The notes beneath the pieces were generated by a model. That model had not been told where the DNA came from. It worked only from the letters and a program-made list of their open reading frames with translations, and ran no database searches. A stretch of 64,000 nt of DNA, taken from a bacterium. Its GTDB lineage: Bacteria; Bacillota; Clostridia; Christensenellales; CAG-138. Below are positions 50,963 through 59,366 of this stretch, piece by piece (positions within the stretch are counted from its first letter, which is position 1; each line of letters starts with the position of its first letter). The stretch is taken from positions 80,137 through 144,136 of the forward strand of contig JALFDW010000010.1 in NCBI GenBank assembly GCA_022778545.1, given 5' to 3'. Both the position numbers and the translations under genes were made by a program.

Positions 50963-51592
50963 ATGAGCGTGCAGTCCGTTTCCAAGCAAACGCTGCAACG
51001 CCTGCCTCAGTATCTGAATTATTTAAGATCCATGCCCCGTACCGGGGCGGCCAACATCTCGGCGACGGCCATCGCCGAGGCGCTGGGGCTTGGCGATGTG
51101 CAGGTCCGCAAGGACCTTGCACTCGTCAGCTCCGGCGGTAGGCCCAAGGTAGGGTATGACGCGGACGGCCTGATCGCGGATCTTGAACGCTTCCTCGGCT
51201 ACGGCGACACAACGAACGCCGTCATCGTGGGGGCGGGGGCTTTGGGCCGCGCACTCCTTGGGTATGGTGGGTTTGCAGCTTACGGCATCGAGATCCTGGC
51301 TGCGTTTGACTGTGATACGGCGCTTTGCGGGGAGAAGATCCATGGGAAACCCGTATTCCCCATGGAAAAGCTCGCGGAGTTCTGCAGGCAGATGCAGGCG
51401 CGCATCGGCATCATCACCGTGCCGGCCGGAGAGGCTCAGGGTGTGTGCGATGCGCTTGTGAAAAGCGGTGTGCGCGGCGTGTGGAACTTTGCGCCAGCCA
51501 TGCTTTCCGTGCCGGACAGCGTGCTCGTGCAGAATGAGGATATTGCGGTGTCTTTGGCCGTGCTTTCAAAACGCCTCGCGCAAAAGCTCTAA
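50963..51592 (+). CDS. rex: Redox-sensing transcriptional repressor Rex
   Basis: 209 residues. An N-terminal winged helix (RTGAANISATAIAEALGLGD, then VQVRKDLALVS) is followed by a Rossmann domain, VIVGAGALGRALLGYGGF near residue 88, that reads NADH/NAD+. High NADH releases it from DNA. The ATG at 50963 is preceded by GGGAGG inside the end of nfnB. Likely targets include the hydrogenase operon just downstream and the alcohol dehydrogenase with a Rex-like box at 42623. Confidence 0.93.
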   Translation: MSVQSVSKQTLQRLPQYLNYLRSMPRTGAANISATAIAEALGLGDVQVRKDLALVSSGGRPKVGYDADGLIADLERFLGYGDTTNAVIVGAGALGRALLGYGGFAAYGIEILAAFDCDTALCGEKIHGKPVFPMEKLAEFCRQMQARIGIITVPAGEAQGVCDALVKSGVRGVWNFAPAMLSVPDSVLVQNEDIAVSLAVLSKRLAQKL

Positions 51593-51895
51593 TGTGGGCT
51601 CAGGCATGTTTTGCGGGGCGATGCATAGAGTCCTATCCTGATAATTTCCTCCAACAGCTCTGATTTGAATTTCTTTGAAGAGAAAGGGGCTGCATTTTTG
51701 TGCGCTGTGTATACAAGGATACACCATGCAGGCACACTATGCATTTTTGGAAGGACCCGTTCAGAATGCCTGAACGGGAAAGAAAAACAGGAAGGGAAAG
51801 CAGATCGGAGCCAGCCGTTTTGATTATGTAAATCATTTTGGGCAGGAATGCCGTTTGGAACGGGCCTGCCACCAAGCAATAAGAAGGAGAAAGAA
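51593..51895 (+). promoter_or_regulatory. Regulatory region of the hydrogenase operon
   Basis: This 303-bp gap has no gene. It contains GTGTAT-ACAAGG-ATACAC (about 51706-51723) and a perfect 9-bp stem, CCCGTTCAG-AATGC-CTGAACGGG (51756-51778), without a T-run. The odd-centred palindrome TGATTATGTAAATCA lies at 51821-51835. No convincing consensus Rex box was found, although TTGATT/AATCAT is distantly similar. Confidence 0.4.
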
Positions 51896-52372
51896 ATGAA
51901 CACCCAAGAACTGTACCAGAAAACCGATGCGATTCTCGCCCGGTACGGCACGGAGGAGCGCAGCATGATCGCTGTGCTGCAGGCCGTGCAGGAGGAGTAC
52001 GCATACCTTCCCCGTGAAGTGTTCCCCTACCTTTCTGAGAAGATGGGCCTGAGCGAAGCGCATATCTATGGCGTTGCGACGTTCTATGAGAACTTCTCGC
52101 TCGAACCCAAGGGCAAGTATGTCATCAAGGTGTGCGACGGCACGGCCTGCCATGTGCGCAAATCCCTGCCGATCCTCGACCGCCTGCGCGAAGAGCTTGG
52201 CCTTTCGGCGGGAAAGATCACCACGGATGACCTGAATTTCACCGTGCAGACTGTGGCCTGCCTGGGCGCATGCGGCCTCGCTCCGGCTGTGACCGTAAAC
52301 GATAAGGTATACCCTGCGATGACGCCGGACAAGGCGTCCGAGTTACTCAAAACGCTGAAGGAGACGCTCTGA
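51896..52372 (+). CDS. hydC: [FeFe]-hydrogenase NuoE-like subunit
   Basis: 158 residues with a thioredoxin-like [2Fe-2S] fold. Cluster cysteines are in CDGTACHVR and CLGACGLAP, four in all. It corresponds to NuoE of complex I and to the gamma subunit of HydABC hydrogenases. The ATG at 51896 follows AAGAAGGAGA. It overlaps no neighbour; hydB starts 1 bp after its stop. It passes electrons between the flavin subunit and other clusters. Confidence 0.92.
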   Translation: MNTQELYQKTDAILARYGTEERSMIAVLQAVQEEYAYLPREVFPYLSEKMGLSEAHIYGVATFYENFSLEPKGKYVIKVCDGTACHVRKSLPILDRLREELGLSAGKITTDDLNFTVQTVACLGACGLAPAVTVNDKVYPAMTPDKASELLKTLKETL

Positions 52373-52373
52373 C

Positions 52374-54248
52374 ATGCTCAAGAACAGACAGGATTTGATC
52401 GACCTGCGCGCCGCGTGCTGCGACGCTGCAAAGAAACAGACCCGCAAGATCCTCGTGTGCACCGGCGCAGGCTGTGTTTCCAGCGGTTCGCTGGACATTT
52501 ATGCGCGCCTTGTGGAGCTGCTGCGCGAGCGCGGCATCCCCTGCGAAGTGGAACTTGCGAAGGACCCGCATGATGAGAGCGTGCGCGTCACCAAGGGCGG
52601 CTGCCCCGGTTTCTGCGAGATCGGCCCCCTTGTGCGCATCGATCCCGAAGGCTACCTTTACACCAAGGTGAAGGTTTCCGATTGCGAGGAGATCATCGAA
52701 AAGACCATCGTTGCGGGTGAGCTTGTGGAGCGCCTGGCCTATAAGCGGGACGGCAAGGTCTACGCGAAGAAGAATGAGATCCCGTTCTACCAGAAGCAGA
52801 AGCGCCTCGTGCTGGAGCATTGCGGCGAGATCGATTCCGATTCCATCTATGAATATCTGAGCGTGGGCGGTTACACCGCGTTTGAAAAAGCGCTTTTCGA
52901 CATGAGCGCGAATGACATCGTGAACGAGATCAGCGAATCCAACCTGCGCGGCCGCGGGGGCGGAGGATTCCCCACGGGCAAGAAGTGGAGCCAGGTGCAG
53001 CGCCAGAAGGCGACGCCGAAGTACGTCGTCTGCAACGGCGACGAGGGCGACCCCGGTGCGTTCATGGATCGTTCCGTCATGGAGGATGACCCGCACCGCA
53101 TGCTCGAAGGCATGATGATCGCCGGCCTTGCGGTGGGCGCATCGGAAGGCTACATTTACGTCCGCGCGGAATACCCCGTGGCGGTGAAGAAGCTGGGCCG
53201 CGCCATCGAACAGGCGACGGAGATCGGCCTCCTCGGCAAGAACATCCTCGGCAGCGGCTTTGATTTCACTATCCGCATCAACCGCGGCGCAGGCGCGTTC
53301 GTCTGCGGCGAAGGCAGCGCGCTTACGGCCTCCATCGAGGGCAAGCGCGGCATGCCGCGCGTGAAGCCCCCGCGCACGGTGGAACACGGCCTCTTCAACA
53401 TGCCTACGGTCCTCAACAACGTGGAAACGTTCGCGAACGTGCCTGCCATCATCGAAAAGGGCGCGGCATGGTATAAATCCATCGGCCCCGAGAACAGCCC
53501 CGGCACAAAGGCGTTTGCGCTCACGGGCAACGTCGTGAACACCGGCCTCATCGAAGTGCCGATGGGCACGCCGCTCAAGGAAGTCATCTTCGACATCGGC
53601 GGCGGCATCCGCGGCGGTGCGGACTTCAAGGCCGTGCAGATCGGCGGCCCCTCCGGCGGCTGCCTTACCACGGAGCACCTTGACCTCCCGCTCGATTTCG
53701 ACTCCCTGAAGAAGGTGGGCGCGATGATCGGTTCCGGCGGCCTCGTCGTCATGGACAGCAACACCTGCATGGTGGAAGTCGCGCGCTTCTTCATGAACTT
53801 CACGCAGAACGAATCCTGCGGCAAATGCGTGCCGTGCCGCGAAGGCACGAAGCGCATGCTTGAGATCCTCGAGCGCATCGTGGCCGGCAAGGGACGCGAT
53901 GGCGACATCGAGCTGCTCCTCGAGCTTGCGGACACCATTTCCGCTACGGCGCTTTGCGGCCTCGGCAAGACGGCGGCTTCTCCGGTCGTGAGCACGATCA
54001 AGAACTTCCGCTCCGAGTATGAGGCGCACATTTATGAGAAGCGCTGCCCTGCGGGCAACTGCCGCAAGCTCAAGCGCATCACGATCGATCCCACGCTGTG
54101 CAAGGGCTGCTCCAAGTGCTCCCGCGGCTGCCCGGTGGGTGCGATCAGCGGCACGCTCAAGCAGCCGTTCGTGATCGACCAGGAGAAGTGCATCAAGTGC
54201 GAAGCGTGCGTCGGCACCTGCCCGTTCCACGCCATCAAGGAGGACTAA
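52374..54248 (+). CDS. hydB: [FeFe]-hydrogenase NuoF-like flavin subunit
   Basis: 624 residues. The N-terminal thioredoxin-like [2Fe-2S] site (CTGAGC, GGCPGFC) is followed by the NADH/FMN core near residue 190 (LRGRGGGGFPTGKKW, CNGDEGDPGAFMDR). Then come a [4Fe-4S] site (SCGKCVPCREGTKRM near 480) and a C-terminal two-cluster ferredoxin domain (CKGCSKCSRGCP, CIKCEACVGTCP near 575-615). It takes electrons from or gives them to NADH and ferredoxin. This is the domain order of bifurcating HydB. Confidence 0.94.
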   Translation: MLKNRQDLIDLRAACCDAAKKQTRKILVCTGAGCVSSGSLDIYARLVELLRERGIPCEVELAKDPHDESVRVTKGGCPGFCEIGPLVRIDPEGYLYTKVKVSDCEEIIEKTIVAGELVERLAYKRDGKVYAKKNEIPFYQKQKRLVLEHCGEIDSDSIYEYLSVGGYTAFEKALFDMSANDIVNEISESNLRGRGGGGFPTGKKWSQVQRQKATPKYVVCNGDEGDPGAFMDRSVMEDDPHRMLEGMMIAGLAVGASEGYIYVRAEYPVAVKKLGRAIEQATEIGLLGKNILGSGFDFTIRINRGAGAFVCGEGSALTASIEGKRGMPRVKPPRTVEHGLFNMPTVLNNVETFANVPAIIEKGAAWYKSIGPENSPGTKAFALTGNVVNTGLIEVPMGTPLKEVIFDIGGGIRGGADFKAVQIGGPSGGCLTTEHLDLPLDFDSLKKVGAMIGSGGLVVMDSNTCMVEVARFFMNFTQNESCGKCVPCREGTKRMLEILERIVAGKGRDGDIELLLELADTISATALCGLGKTAASPVVSTIKNFRSEYEAHIYEKRCPAGNCRKLKRITIDPTLCKGCSKCSRGCPVGAISGTLKQPFVIDQEKCIKCEACVGTCPFHAIKED

Positions 54249-54249
54249 C

Positions 54250-55950
54250 ATGGCCATCGAGAAAAAAGAATTCATGACGATAGACGGTATCCCTGTTGAG
54301 ATCAATGGGGAAAAGAACCTGCTGGAGCTGATCCGCAAGGTCGGCGTGAAGATGCCCACCTTCTGCTATCATTCCGAGCTTTCGATCTATGGCGCATGCC
54401 GCATGTGCATGGTGGAAAACAAGTGGGGTGGCCTTGAAGCCGCGTGCTCCACGCCGCCGAAGGCTGGGATGGAGATCCGCACCAACACGGAGCGTCTGCG
54501 CAAGTACCGCAAGATGATCCTCGAGCTGCTGCTTGCGAACCATTGCCGCGACTGCACCACCTGCGACAACAACGGCAGCTGCAAGTTGCAGGACCTTGCA
54601 AAGCGCTTTGACATCAACGATGTGCGCTTCCCGAACACCGCGGAAAAGCCGAAGATCGAGGCTTCCTCGGTGAGCATTGTGCGCGACCAGCACAAGTGCA
54701 TCCTCTGCGGCGACTGCGTGCGTATGTGCAGCGAAGTGCAGAACGTGGGTGCGATCGACTTTGCGCACCGCGGCTCCAGGATGACCATCAGCACCGCGTT
54801 CGACATGCCGCTTGCGGAGACCACCTGCGTTGGCTGCGGCCAGTGCGCGCAGGCCTGCCCGACGGGCGCGATCGTTGTGAAGAACAACATTTCGAATGTC
54901 TGGAAGATCCTCGATGATCCCACGATCAAAGTTTCCGTGCAGGTCGCGCCGGCAGTGCGCGTGGCGCTCGGCAAGGAGCTTGGCGTGGCTCCGGGCGAGA
55001 ACGCCATGGGCAAGATCGTGGCTGCGCTCCACAGGATGGGCTTTGACGAGGTATACGACACTTCCACGAGCGCGGACATGACCGTCATCGAGGAAGCCGA
55101 GGAGCTGGCACAGCGCCTCGCGGAGGGCAAGGCGGAGATGCCGATGTTCTCCTCCTGCTGCCCGGCATGGGTGCGCTACTGCGAGAACCGCTACCCCGAG
55201 CTGATGGAGCATGTTTCCACCTGCAAGTCCCCGATGCAGATGTTCTCTGCGGTTATCCGCGAGAAGGACCGCAATTCGGAGCGCAAGTGCATGCATGTAG
55301 CCGTGATGCCCTGCACCGCGAAGAAATTCGAGGCGGTGCGCGATGAGTTCAAGGTGGATGGCAAGCCGGACGTGGACTATGTGCTCACCACACAGGAGCT
55401 CGTGCGCATGATCAAGGAAGCGGGCATCCTGTTCCGCGACATCGAGCCCGAAGCGCCCGACATGCCCTTTGGCACGATGACCGGCGCGGGCGTGATCTTC
55501 GGTGTGACCGGCGGCGTGACGGAAGCTGTGCTTCGCCGCCTTGCTGCGGACAAGAGCAGCACGACGCTGCGCTCGATCGCTTTCACCGGCGTGCGCGGCA
55601 TGGAAGGCGTGAAGGAAGCGCATGTGATGGTGGGCGAAAAGGAAGTGCGCATCGGCGTTGTGAGCGGCCTCAGGAATGCTTCCAACCTGATCGAGCGCAT
55701 CAAGAACGGCGAGCACTTCGACTTTGTGGAAGTGATGGCATGCCCCGGCGGCTGCGTCAACGGCGGCGGCCAGCCGTTTGCTCCTTACACGGATAAGGAA
55801 AAGCGCGGCGCAGGGCTCTATGCTGCCGACAGGCTCTGCAGCATCAAGAGCTCCGAGGAGAACCCGTTGATGGCAACGCTCTATGACGGCCTCCTCAAGG
55901 GCCGCTCCCATGAGCTGCTGCACGTGCATTATCATCGCAAAGAGAAGTAA
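54250..55950 (+). CDS. hydA: [FeFe]-hydrogenase catalytic subunit
   Basis: 566 residues. The N-terminal [2Fe-2S] domain (CYHSELSIYGACRMC) is followed by a His-Cys3 cluster (HCRDCTTCDNNGSC) and two [4Fe-4S] sites (CILCGDCVRMC, CVGCGQCAQACP). The H-cluster domain has all three motifs: SSCCPAWVRYC near 300, MPCTAKKFE near 352 and MACPGGCVNGGGQP near 496. It makes or uses H2. With hydB and hydC it forms a trimeric, probably electron-bifurcating enzyme. The maturases HydEFG are not in the window. Confidence 0.95.
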   Translation: MAIEKKEFMTIDGIPVEINGEKNLLELIRKVGVKMPTFCYHSELSIYGACRMCMVENKWGGLEAACSTPPKAGMEIRTNTERLRKYRKMILELLLANHCRDCTTCDNNGSCKLQDLAKRFDINDVRFPNTAEKPKIEASSVSIVRDQHKCILCGDCVRMCSEVQNVGAIDFAHRGSRMTISTAFDMPLAETTCVGCGQCAQACPTGAIVVKNNISNVWKILDDPTIKVSVQVAPAVRVALGKELGVAPGENAMGKIVAALHRMGFDEVYDTSTSADMTVIEEAEELAQRLAEGKAEMPMFSSCCPAWVRYCENRYPELMEHVSTCKSPMQMFSAVIREKDRNSERKCMHVAVMPCTAKKFEAVRDEFKVDGKPDVDYVLTTQELVRMIKEAGILFRDIEPEAPDMPFGTMTGAGVIFGVTGGVTEAVLRRLAADKSSTTLRSIAFTGVRGMEGVKEAHVMVGEKEVRIGVVSGLRNASNLIERIKNGEHFDFVEVMACPGGCVNGGGQPFAPYTDKEKRGAGLYAADRLCSIKSSEENPLMATLYDGLLKGRSHELLHVHYHRKEK

Positions 55951-55959
55951 ACAGACAGA

Positions 55960-55994
55960 AAAAAGCGGTTTCCCGGCCGGGGAAACCGCTTTTT
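55960..55994. terminator. Bidirectional terminator hydA / sortase
   Basis: AAAAAGCGGTTTCCC (55960-55974) pairs with GGGAAACCGCTTTTT (55980-55994). A 15-bp perfect stem serving both convergent genes. Confidence 0.9.
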
Positions 55995-56032
55995 AAATTG
56001 CCGGCTTTTTCTGAGATTTCTCAAGGACAGCC

Positions 56033-56737
56033 TTATGCGGCGGGCGTCTCCTTTGCCGCGATCATATCGCTGGATTGGCACACGACGATGCAGCGCTGCT
56101 TGGAGGTGCCTGCCGTGCGATCGAACTCGCCATAGCAGGTGATGAGCGTGACGCGGCTTTCGCCGGAAAGGTCCATCACCTCATTCGGCACGCCGTCGTA
56201 AGGATAGAAATCCACGGACACGGCATAGAAGTATTTCACGGTGCCGTCCTCATATTCGATGGCGATTTCATCACCGGGCTCCATGTCCCACAGCACGGAG
56301 AAGCGGCCGATCTTGCCCTTCCAGCTCTTGTGGCCGTTGATGAGCGCGTTGCCCTCCTCGCCGGGCGCAGGGCCGGACTCATACCATGCGGCAAGGTCGG
56401 GGTCATCCACCGTATCCATCTGGCCTTTGCGCTCGCCTTCCTCAACGATGCCGACGGGCACGATGTCCGCCATCACCTGCGCTTTTGTGAAGTAAATGCG
56501 GGTCGGGATGGGCTTCACATACGGCGTTGGCGACGGTGTTGGCGCAGGCGCTTCGGAAACGCCGGGCGTCTGCGCGGCGGTGGGGGGCGGCACGGGCGTT
56601 GCAGTGGGTGCAGGCGTGGCCGGCGGCTCATAAGCACCGGGCAGGAGCACATACTGGCGGATGAGCAGAAGCACGCCGGTGGTCAGGAAGGCCGCACTTA
56701 ATAAATATAGAAGAATATTGACGTATTTTCGTTTCAT
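56033..56737 (-). CDS. Sortase with proline-rich stalk
   Basis: 234 residues. One N-terminal membrane anchor (about 7-30), a Pro/Thr-rich stalk (about 35-75), then the sortase beta-barrel. The catalytic His is in NALINGHKSW, the Cys in TLITCYGEFD and the Arg in SKQRCIVV. It joins C-terminally sorted surface proteins to the cell wall or other proteins. The PPQTG protein at 10075-13440 is the only sorting-signal protein seen here. There is no Shine-Dalgarno sequence at the right distance, and the promoter predicts transcription starting at the ATG itself. Confidence 0.87.
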   Translation of the reverse strand: MKRKYVNILLYLLSAAFLTTGVLLLIRQYVLLPGAYEPPATPAPTATPVPPPTAAQTPGVSEAPAPTPSPTPYVKPIPTRIYFTKAQVMADIVPVGIVEEGERKGQMDTVDDPDLAAWYESGPAPGEEGNALINGHKSWKGKIGRFSVLWDMEPGDEIAIEYEDGTVKYFYAVSVDFYPYDGVPNEVMDLSGESRVTLITCYGEFDRTAGTSKQRCIVVCQSSDMIAAKETPAA

Positions 56738-56743
56738 GGCATC

Positions 56744-56772
56744 AGTATAGCATCCTGCCCCATAAAGCGCAA
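56744..56772 (-). promoter_or_regulatory. Promoter of the sortase gene (leaderless)
   Basis: On the minus strand, TTGCGC (56767-56772), 17 bp, TATACT (56744-56749). Counting the usual 7 bases from the -10 box places the start point on the A of the ATG at 56737. Confidence 0.55.
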
Positions 56773-56884
56773 ACGCAAGCCGGAATCTTCCGAAATTCTT
56801 AACATTTCTGCCGCAAGACGGTTTACAGCGGCACCGCTGCGCGGTACAATTTTTGCAGCATAAGACGAAAGAGGGAAGATGAAG

Positions 56885-57535
56885 ATGAAACGGATTTTGT
56901 GCTACGGCGATTCAAACACCTGGGGGTTCATTCCTGGAACGGGTGCGCGCTACCCTGCGGACGTGCGTTGGCCGGGCGTGCTTGCGGCGCTGCTCGGGCG
57001 CGGCGTTCACGTTGTGGAAAACGGCATCAACGGCAGGACGACGGCGATCGATGACCCGGGGTATCCCTGCCGGAACGGGAAGGAAGGCCTGGGCTACGCG
57101 CTCCTTGCGGAGAAACCCTTTGATCTTGTGATCCTCATGCTTGGCACGAATGATCTGAAGCTTACGGACGCGGCCGGTGCGGCACGCGGTGCGGGGGAGC
57201 TGATCGCGCTTTTGCAAGGTGCGAACGAACGTTTCCCGGGCAGGACGCCCGTGTTCCCCGGCAAGCCGGAAATCCTGCTCGTTTCGCCCATTCTCATCGG
57301 CGTGAACGCTGAGCCCGAGGGGCAATTCTTTACGCGGGCGGAATCGCTCCGCTTTGCGGCGGGGTATGAAGCCGTGGCGCGCGCGGCAGGCGTGCATTTT
57401 CTTGACGCGGCGCGCTATGCGGAGCCTTCCCCCGAAGAGGGGACGCACCTGCTGCCGGAGGGTCATGCAGCGCTTGCGCAGGCCGTGGCGGAAAAAGTGC
57501 GCGGGATCTTCGGAAACACGCTGACGGCCTTGTGA
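56885..57535 (+). CDS. SGNH/GDSL-type esterase
   Basis: 216 residues. The nucleophile block is CYGDSNTWG near residue 7. Gly is in the ENGINGRTT block, and Asn in LGTNDLK near residue 80. The last block reads EGTHLLPEGH, with the His present but Glu where Asp is usual. These enzymes remove acyl or acetyl groups from sugars or lipids. There is no signal peptide, so it is intracellular. The ATG at 56885 is nine bases after GAGGG; one two codons earlier is too close. It lies 62 bp before argS. Confidence 0.85.
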   Translation: MKRILCYGDSNTWGFIPGTGARYPADVRWPGVLAALLGRGVHVVENGINGRTTAIDDPGYPCRNGKEGLGYALLAEKPFDLVILMLGTNDLKLTDAAGAARGAGELIALLQGANERFPGRTPVFPGKPEILLVSPILIGVNAEPEGQFFTRAESLRFAAGYEAVARAAGVHFLDAARYAEPSPEEGTHLLPEGHAALAQAVAEKVRGIFGNTLTAL

Positions 57536-57597
57536 AAACGACTGAAACTGTGCTATACTAAATCGTTATAAACACAAGAACAGGTTAGGAGTATCGT

Positions 57598-59319
57598 ATG
57601 GATTACCGGATGGAAATCGCATCCCGTTTGTCGGAGCTCTGCAGCCTTGCCGCGGAGGAACTTGCAGGCTATATTGAAATCCCCCCGAACCCGGAGATGG
57701 GTGACTACGCGTTCCCCTGCTTCCGGCTTGCAAAGACGCTGCGCAAGGCGCCGCCCGCTATCGCGGCGGACCTTGCGGCGCGGCTCTCATTGCCTGCGGG
57801 CATTGACCGGGCGGAGGCTGTGGGCGGATATCTCAACTTCTTTACGGATAAGGCCGGCTATGCCGCGGGCGTGCTTTCCCGCGTGCTTTCGGAGCGGGAG
57901 CGTTACGGCGCGTCGGATCTCGGCGGCGGCAAAAACGTGTGCGTGGAGTTTTCTTCCATCAACATCGCAAAGCCGTTCCACATCGGCCATCTGCCCAGCA
58001 CGGCAATCGGCAATTCGCTCAACCGCATCTATAAATTCCTGGGCTATAACACCATCGCCATCAACCACCTGGGCGATTGGGGCACGCAGTTCGGCAAGAT
58101 GATCGTCGCCTATAAAAAATGGGGCGAAGGCAAGCCGATCGAGGAATCCAACGTGCGCGAGCTTGTGAAGCTGTATGTCCGCTTCCATGAGGAGGCGGAA
58201 AAGGAAGAAGCCGCAAGCGCGGACAAGCATTCTGCGCTCAACGATGAAGCGCGCGCCTGGTTCCGCAAGATCGAGCAGGGCGACCCGGAGGCGGTCTCGC
58301 TCTGGCAGCGCATGAAGGATCTGACGCTCAAGGAAGTGGGCGCGGTATATGACCTCCTCGGCGTGGAGTTTGACAGCTATGCGGGCGAGAGCTTCTATGA
58401 GGACAAGATGCCCGCCGTCATCGAAGAACTGCGTGAGAGCGGCATTGCAAAGATGGATAAGGGGGCGCTCATCGTCGACCTTTCGGAATACGACATGCCG
58501 CCCTGCATCATCCTGAAGAGCGACGGCAGCACCATCTACGCCACGCGGGATATCGCGGCTGCGATCTACCGCAAAAAGACGTACGACTTCGTAAAATCCC
58601 TCTATGTGGTGGCCTACCAGCAGAACCTCCACTTCCGCCAGTTCTTCAAGGTGCTGGAGCTGATGGGGCGCGACTGGGTGAAGGACATGGAGCATGTCAA
58701 CTTCGGCATGGTTTCCATGGAGGAAGGCACGCTCTCCACGCGGCACGGCAACGTGGTGTATCTGGAGGATGTGCTCAAGGCATCCATGGAGAAAACCCTT
58801 GAGATCATCAAAGAGAAGAGCCCGGATCTTGAGGACAAGGAGTCCGCTGCCCGCGCTGTCGGCGTTGGCGCTGTGGTTTGGGGCGTGCTGTACAACAGCC
58901 GCATCAAGGACACGTCCTTCTCTTGGGCGAAGGTGCTCAATTTCGACGGTGAGACCGGCCCCTATGCGCAGTATACCCATGCGCGCTGCTGCTCCGTGCT
59001 GCGCAAGGCGGGCGTTTCCGCGGCTTCCCCTGATGTGGACTGCGCCGCGCTGACCGACGCTTCCGCCACGGCGCTTGTGAAAGCCATCGCCGCGTTTCCG
59101 GAGATCATCGTTGCGGCGGCGGAGAAGAACGAGCCTTACCTTGTGGCGCGTGCGGTCATCGACGTCTGCGCATGCTTCAACAAGTTCTATTACGACAACC
59201 GCATCATGGATGATGACCCGGCCGTGCGCGCGGCGCGCCTTGCGCTGACGGATGCGGCGCGGCTTACGATCCGCAACGGGCTGTATCTGCTTGGCCTCGA
59301 AGCGCCGGAGCGGATGTAG
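57598..59319 (+). CDS. argS: Arginyl-tRNA synthetase
   Basis: A 573-residue class I synthetase. The N-terminal additional domain binds tRNA. The HIGH motif is in NIAKPFHIGHLPST near residue 125, and the KMSKS region is the degenerate MEEGTLSTRHGN usual for many ArgS. The DALR-type anticodon-binding domain at the C-terminus contains YAQYTHARCCSVLRK. It charges tRNA-Arg. A TATACT -10 box lies about 40 bp upstream, so it has its own promoter. It ends with TAG. Confidence 0.95.
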   Translation: MDYRMEIASRLSELCSLAAEELAGYIEIPPNPEMGDYAFPCFRLAKTLRKAPPAIAADLAARLSLPAGIDRAEAVGGYLNFFTDKAGYAAGVLSRVLSERERYGASDLGGGKNVCVEFSSINIAKPFHIGHLPSTAIGNSLNRIYKFLGYNTIAINHLGDWGTQFGKMIVAYKKWGEGKPIEESNVRELVKLYVRFHEEAEKEEAASADKHSALNDEARAWFRKIEQGDPEAVSLWQRMKDLTLKEVGAVYDLLGVEFDSYAGESFYEDKMPAVIEELRESGIAKMDKGALIVDLSEYDMPPCIILKSDGSTIYATRDIAAAIYRKKTYDFVKSLYVVAYQQNLHFRQFFKVLELMGRDWVKDMEHVNFGMVSMEEGTLSTRHGNVVYLEDVLKASMEKTLEIIKEKSPDLEDKESAARAVGVGAVVWGVLYNSRIKDTSFSWAKVLNFDGETGPYAQYTHARCCSVLRKAGVSAASPDVDCAALTDASATALVKAIAAFPEIIVAAAEKNEPYLVARAVIDVCACFNKFYYDNRIMDDDPAVRAARLALTDAARLTIRNGLYLLGLEAPERM

Positions 59320-59366
59320 TTTGATTAAATTTTTGAGAATACAGAATTGACGATTCAGGAGGGTAT

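Noticed and set aside
58614..58760. Apparent lack of a KMSKS motif in argS
   Set aside because: Many bacterial ArgS proteins have a degenerate motif at this place, so it is not a defect.
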